DNA of 64,000 nucleotides, from contig JALCBP010000004.1 in the NCBI GenBank assembly GCA_028066355.1, positions 1 to 64,000 of the forward strand. Reading direction: 5' to 3'. The stretch's first letter is position 1. Every line of letters starts with the position of its first letter. This document shows positions 62,281-64,000 of this stretch, in pieces. The DNA comes from UBA1268 sp002694955 (GTDB taxonomy: Bacteria; Planctomycetota; Planctomycetia; Pirellulales; UBA1268). A program made the position numbers and the translations under genes. A model generated the notes under the pieces. The model searched no databases, was not told where the DNA came from, and worked only from the letters and a program-made list of their open reading frames with translations.

Positions 62281-63816
62281 CTAGTTCATTCGTTTAACTT
62301 TGAAACTTCGGAATTCAACCGGGTCATTATGTCCAGCAAAACCAATGAATCCTTCTTTCCGAGTAAGTCCTCCTGGGACGTGATCCATTTTGCTTCGATC
62401 GAGTGTATCGAGTTGAACATCGAGAATGCATGTGCCATTGAGCGTAACTGTAAGCTGCTGGTCAGAGATAATGATTTCTTCAAAATTCCATTCACCAGCG
62501 GGCCTTAAGTAGCCTTGCTCAGCACCAACGCAGAAATAAAGGCTGCCGTGATGCTGGTAATCTTTAAGGCCTGGTTTGCCCGCCGACGCCAGTCGCGCGT
62601 TATAGCCATCATCATCAATTATCTGAATTTCCATGCCGTCATGGGCACTGTGACCACCTTCTGGAACTCGTAGCGCAATTCCATTGTTGCCTGCTGTCGG
62701 AAGTTTGAACTCGACCCTAATAGTCGCGTCGCCGAAGGACTCCTTGGTGAGTAGGTCTCCACCCTTGCCGGCCTTGCACACAATGTTTCCTTCACGGACC
62801 TCGTAACTGTCTACGGCACCCTGCCAATCGGATAGGTCTTTCCCGTTGATTAATTCAACAAAGCCACTGTCGTTTTGTGCTCGCAATACATCATCTGCTT
62901 CACCTGCAGGAATGTCACGGATGTAAATATTCCGCCATCGGATTTCGCTGCCGTGTGTTTGTAGCTGGATAGGACCGCGTGGTGGCACCGGGCTTACAAG
63001 GAGGCCAACTGGTTTGCTCGTGGCATCAGTGTTTTTCTTTGTCCTGTGTGCAAAGAAATTGTCCATAACGGCATTTTGAACAACGATCTCCCCATTTAGT
63101 TCAACAGTCACACGTTCACCAATCATTTTGATGCGGAAATGATTCCATTCACCAAACGGACGGTCCATTCGTGCTAAAGGGTATTTACCTTCATTGCGTT
63201 TGTTGTTCCAGAGTCCACCAGATCCCTTGTCTGCTCCGAGTTTAAATTTCTTTTCTTCGGTTGGATCCCATATCTGAACTTGGGGTATGCCACGGAGATA
63301 AATTCCACTGTCACCGAGGGGCTGCATTTTAAAGTCCACAAGCAGTTCAAAATCACCAAATTCATTATCTGTTGTCAGGTAAAGCCCTTTGCCATCATTA
63401 ACAAGTTCACCGTCTTCAACCCACCAATGCGCGTTGATATGATCACCCGCGTCTATGCCTTTCTTGTTAAGAAGGCCTCCGTGAATCGATTTCTTCTTGT
63501 ACTCGAGTTGTGCTTCGTGTGACATGTTTCGGAAATCGTCGGGGTCCTGTGTGCCCCATCCGTACCAACCGCTTAAATCCGTGCCATTAAATAAAGCAAC
63601 AAATCCCGGTGGCGGGTTGTTTTTGGCTGACATTTCAGTGGGGTCTCTCGCTTCCCTCGTGGTGGCGATGCAGTCTGGGCAAGTATTTCTAGGGTGTGAT
63701 CGTTCTGCTCTTTGGTGTCTGCGGCTTCGTATTCTTGATAACGGCCCAGCGATCAAATCGTGAGTTCCATCGAAGATGAGTGTCGCGAATAGAAGGGATA
63801 GAAAAAGTCGTGTCAT
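62281..63816 (-). CDS. Exported tandem DUF1080 (3-keto-disaccharide hydrolase-like) protein
   Basis: A 511-residue protein with a signal peptide (FLSLLFATLIFDGTHDLIAG) and two DUF1080 domains, about residues 65-285 and 310-510. Both show the family pattern: PGFVALFNGTDLSGW and SGFVELINGKDLSDWQG openings, DFELLVDFKM / ATIRVEFKLP, NSGIYLRG / NNGIALRVP, and EWNHFRIKM / EWNFEEIII. Concanavalin-like jelly rolls of this type act on 3-keto-disaccharides or bind glycans. The histidine-rich leader segment RSRRHQRAERSHPRN is unusual. Co-directional with the two genes downstream. Confidence 0.92.
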   Translation of the reverse strand: MTRLFLSLLFATLIFDGTHDLIAGPLSRIRSRRHQRAERSHPRNTCPDCIATTREARDPTEMSAKNNPPPGFVALFNGTDLSGWYGWGTQDPDDFRNMSHEAQLEYKKKSIHGGLLNKKGIDAGDHINAHWWVEDGELVNDGKGLYLTTDNEFGDFELLVDFKMQPLGDSGIYLRGIPQVQIWDPTEEKKFKLGADKGSGGLWNNKRNEGKYPLARMDRPFGEWNHFRIKMIGERVTVELNGEIVVQNAVMDNFFAHRTKKNTDATSKPVGLLVSPVPPRGPIQLQTHGSEIRWRNIYIRDIPAGEADDVLRAQNDSGFVELINGKDLSDWQGAVDSYEVREGNIVCKAGKGGDLLTKESFGDATIRVEFKLPTAGNNGIALRVPEGGHSAHDGMEIQIIDDDGYNARLASAGKPGLKDYQHHGSLYFCVGAEQGYLRPAGEWNFEEIIISDQQLTVTLNGTCILDVQLDTLDRSKMDHVPGGLTRKEGFIGFAGHNDPVEFRSFKVKRMN

Positions 63817-63906
63817 CGGTGGCCTTGCTAGTGAATAAATAATGTAAAGACGTGTTCTGGGTATGTCACACTGATTTTTGATTTTTTGGCTTGAGTTTGA
63901 TAGCCG

Positions 63907-63999
63907 TCAGACCCCGCCTGCTTCCATCTCAAAATACTGAACAGCATTACCGTAGCTAATGCCGCGGACCATGTTTTTTATTGTTCCAATGTCGTTTGG
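63907..63999 (-). CDS. C-terminal end of a further gene, probably an amidohydrolase-like protein (truncated by window edge)
   Basis: From the right edge the minus-strand frame reads 30 residues, including NMVRGISYGNAVQYF, to TGA at 63907-63909. RGISYGNAVQYF resembles the final helix of amidohydrolase-2/TatD-like metal hydrolases, in which the segment often ends in YGNAxxxF. Too little sequence remains to be sure. Confidence 0.5.
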   Translation of the reverse strand, partial: PNDIGTIKNMVRGISYGNAVQYFEMEAGGV

Positions 64000-64000
64000 G

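Noticed and set aside
1..64000. Phage genes, transposons, CRISPR arrays, rRNA
   Set aside because: I looked for repeats, integrase- or transposase-like proteins and rRNA motifs and found none.

Overview
The window reads as a chromosomal piece of a planctomycete, most likely a marine Pirellulales-type bacterium (possibly a metagenome-derived contig). The signs are family-level: a DUF1559 prepilin-like protein with an N-terminal methylation signal, a HEAT-repeat protein ending in a planctomycete-type CxxCH heme domain, an S1-type sulfatase, a tandem DUF1080 protein, a PQQ-type beta-propeller, and a futalosine menaquinone branch with an amidohydrolase-type deaminase. Gene starts vary (ATG, GTG, TTG) and Shine-Dalgarno sites are often weak. 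I see no rRNA, phage genes, insertion sequences, CRISPR array or replication origin.

Layout. 0-8 kb: C-terminal part of the heme/HEAT protein, rpsD, a small zinc-ribbon membrane protein, pdxH, the DUF1559 protein and a sulfatase. 8-11 kb: a radical SAM/SPASM-like protein divergent from a fucosyltransferase-like glycosyltransferase, an accessory-looking pair in AT-richer surroundings. 11-17 kb: housekeeping genes (tRNA-Val, aspS, dcd, nth, a coupled DUF309/LON-domain pair, folE). 17-22 kb: a coupled membrane protein/zinc-ribbon pair, then a compact moaD-moaE-moaA run followed by a cysteine-desulfurase-like enzyme and a cysteine-cluster protein. 22-31 kb: an HU-like gene with two tiny genes coupled behind it, pyrD, trpS-acpS, topA, and a large membrane-anchored SurA/PpiD-like protein with a charged low-complexity insert. 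31-36.7 kb: glgB, a class I glutamine amidotransferase-like hydrolase, miaA, hisE, hisG. 36.7-40.1 kb: futalosine pathway genes (deaminase, mqnC, mqnA).

40-44 kb: an ABC-2 exporter operon with a membrane-anchored partner of unknown function. 44-47 kb: a zinc-ribbon protein, aroA, an iron-type alcohol dehydrogenase. 47-52 kb: a polar amino-acid ABC importer followed closely by an ADP-ribosylglycohydrolase-like gene and a methyltransferase resembling the OvoA C-terminal (mercaptohistidine) domain. 52-57 kb: a secreted CxxC protein whose reading frame is broken by a single in-frame TGA, a double-rhodanese membrane protein, an Nramp-like transporter lacking the usual metal-binding motifs, and two unknown proteins. 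57.6-64 kb: a class I aldolase-like gene divergent from a PfkB kinase, then a run of exported carbohydrate-related proteins (PQQ propeller, esterase, tandem DUF1080) and the tail of a further gene.

Most of the window is ordinary core metabolism. The items most worth a second look are the TGA-interrupted gene at 52061-52537, the transporter/ADP-ribosylglycohydrolase/mercaptohistidine-methyltransferase operon at 47.6-51.9 kb, the coupled small genes behind HU at 22.3-22.7 kb, and the altered Nramp at 53.9 kb. I did not find convincing evidence of a wholly new multi-gene system.
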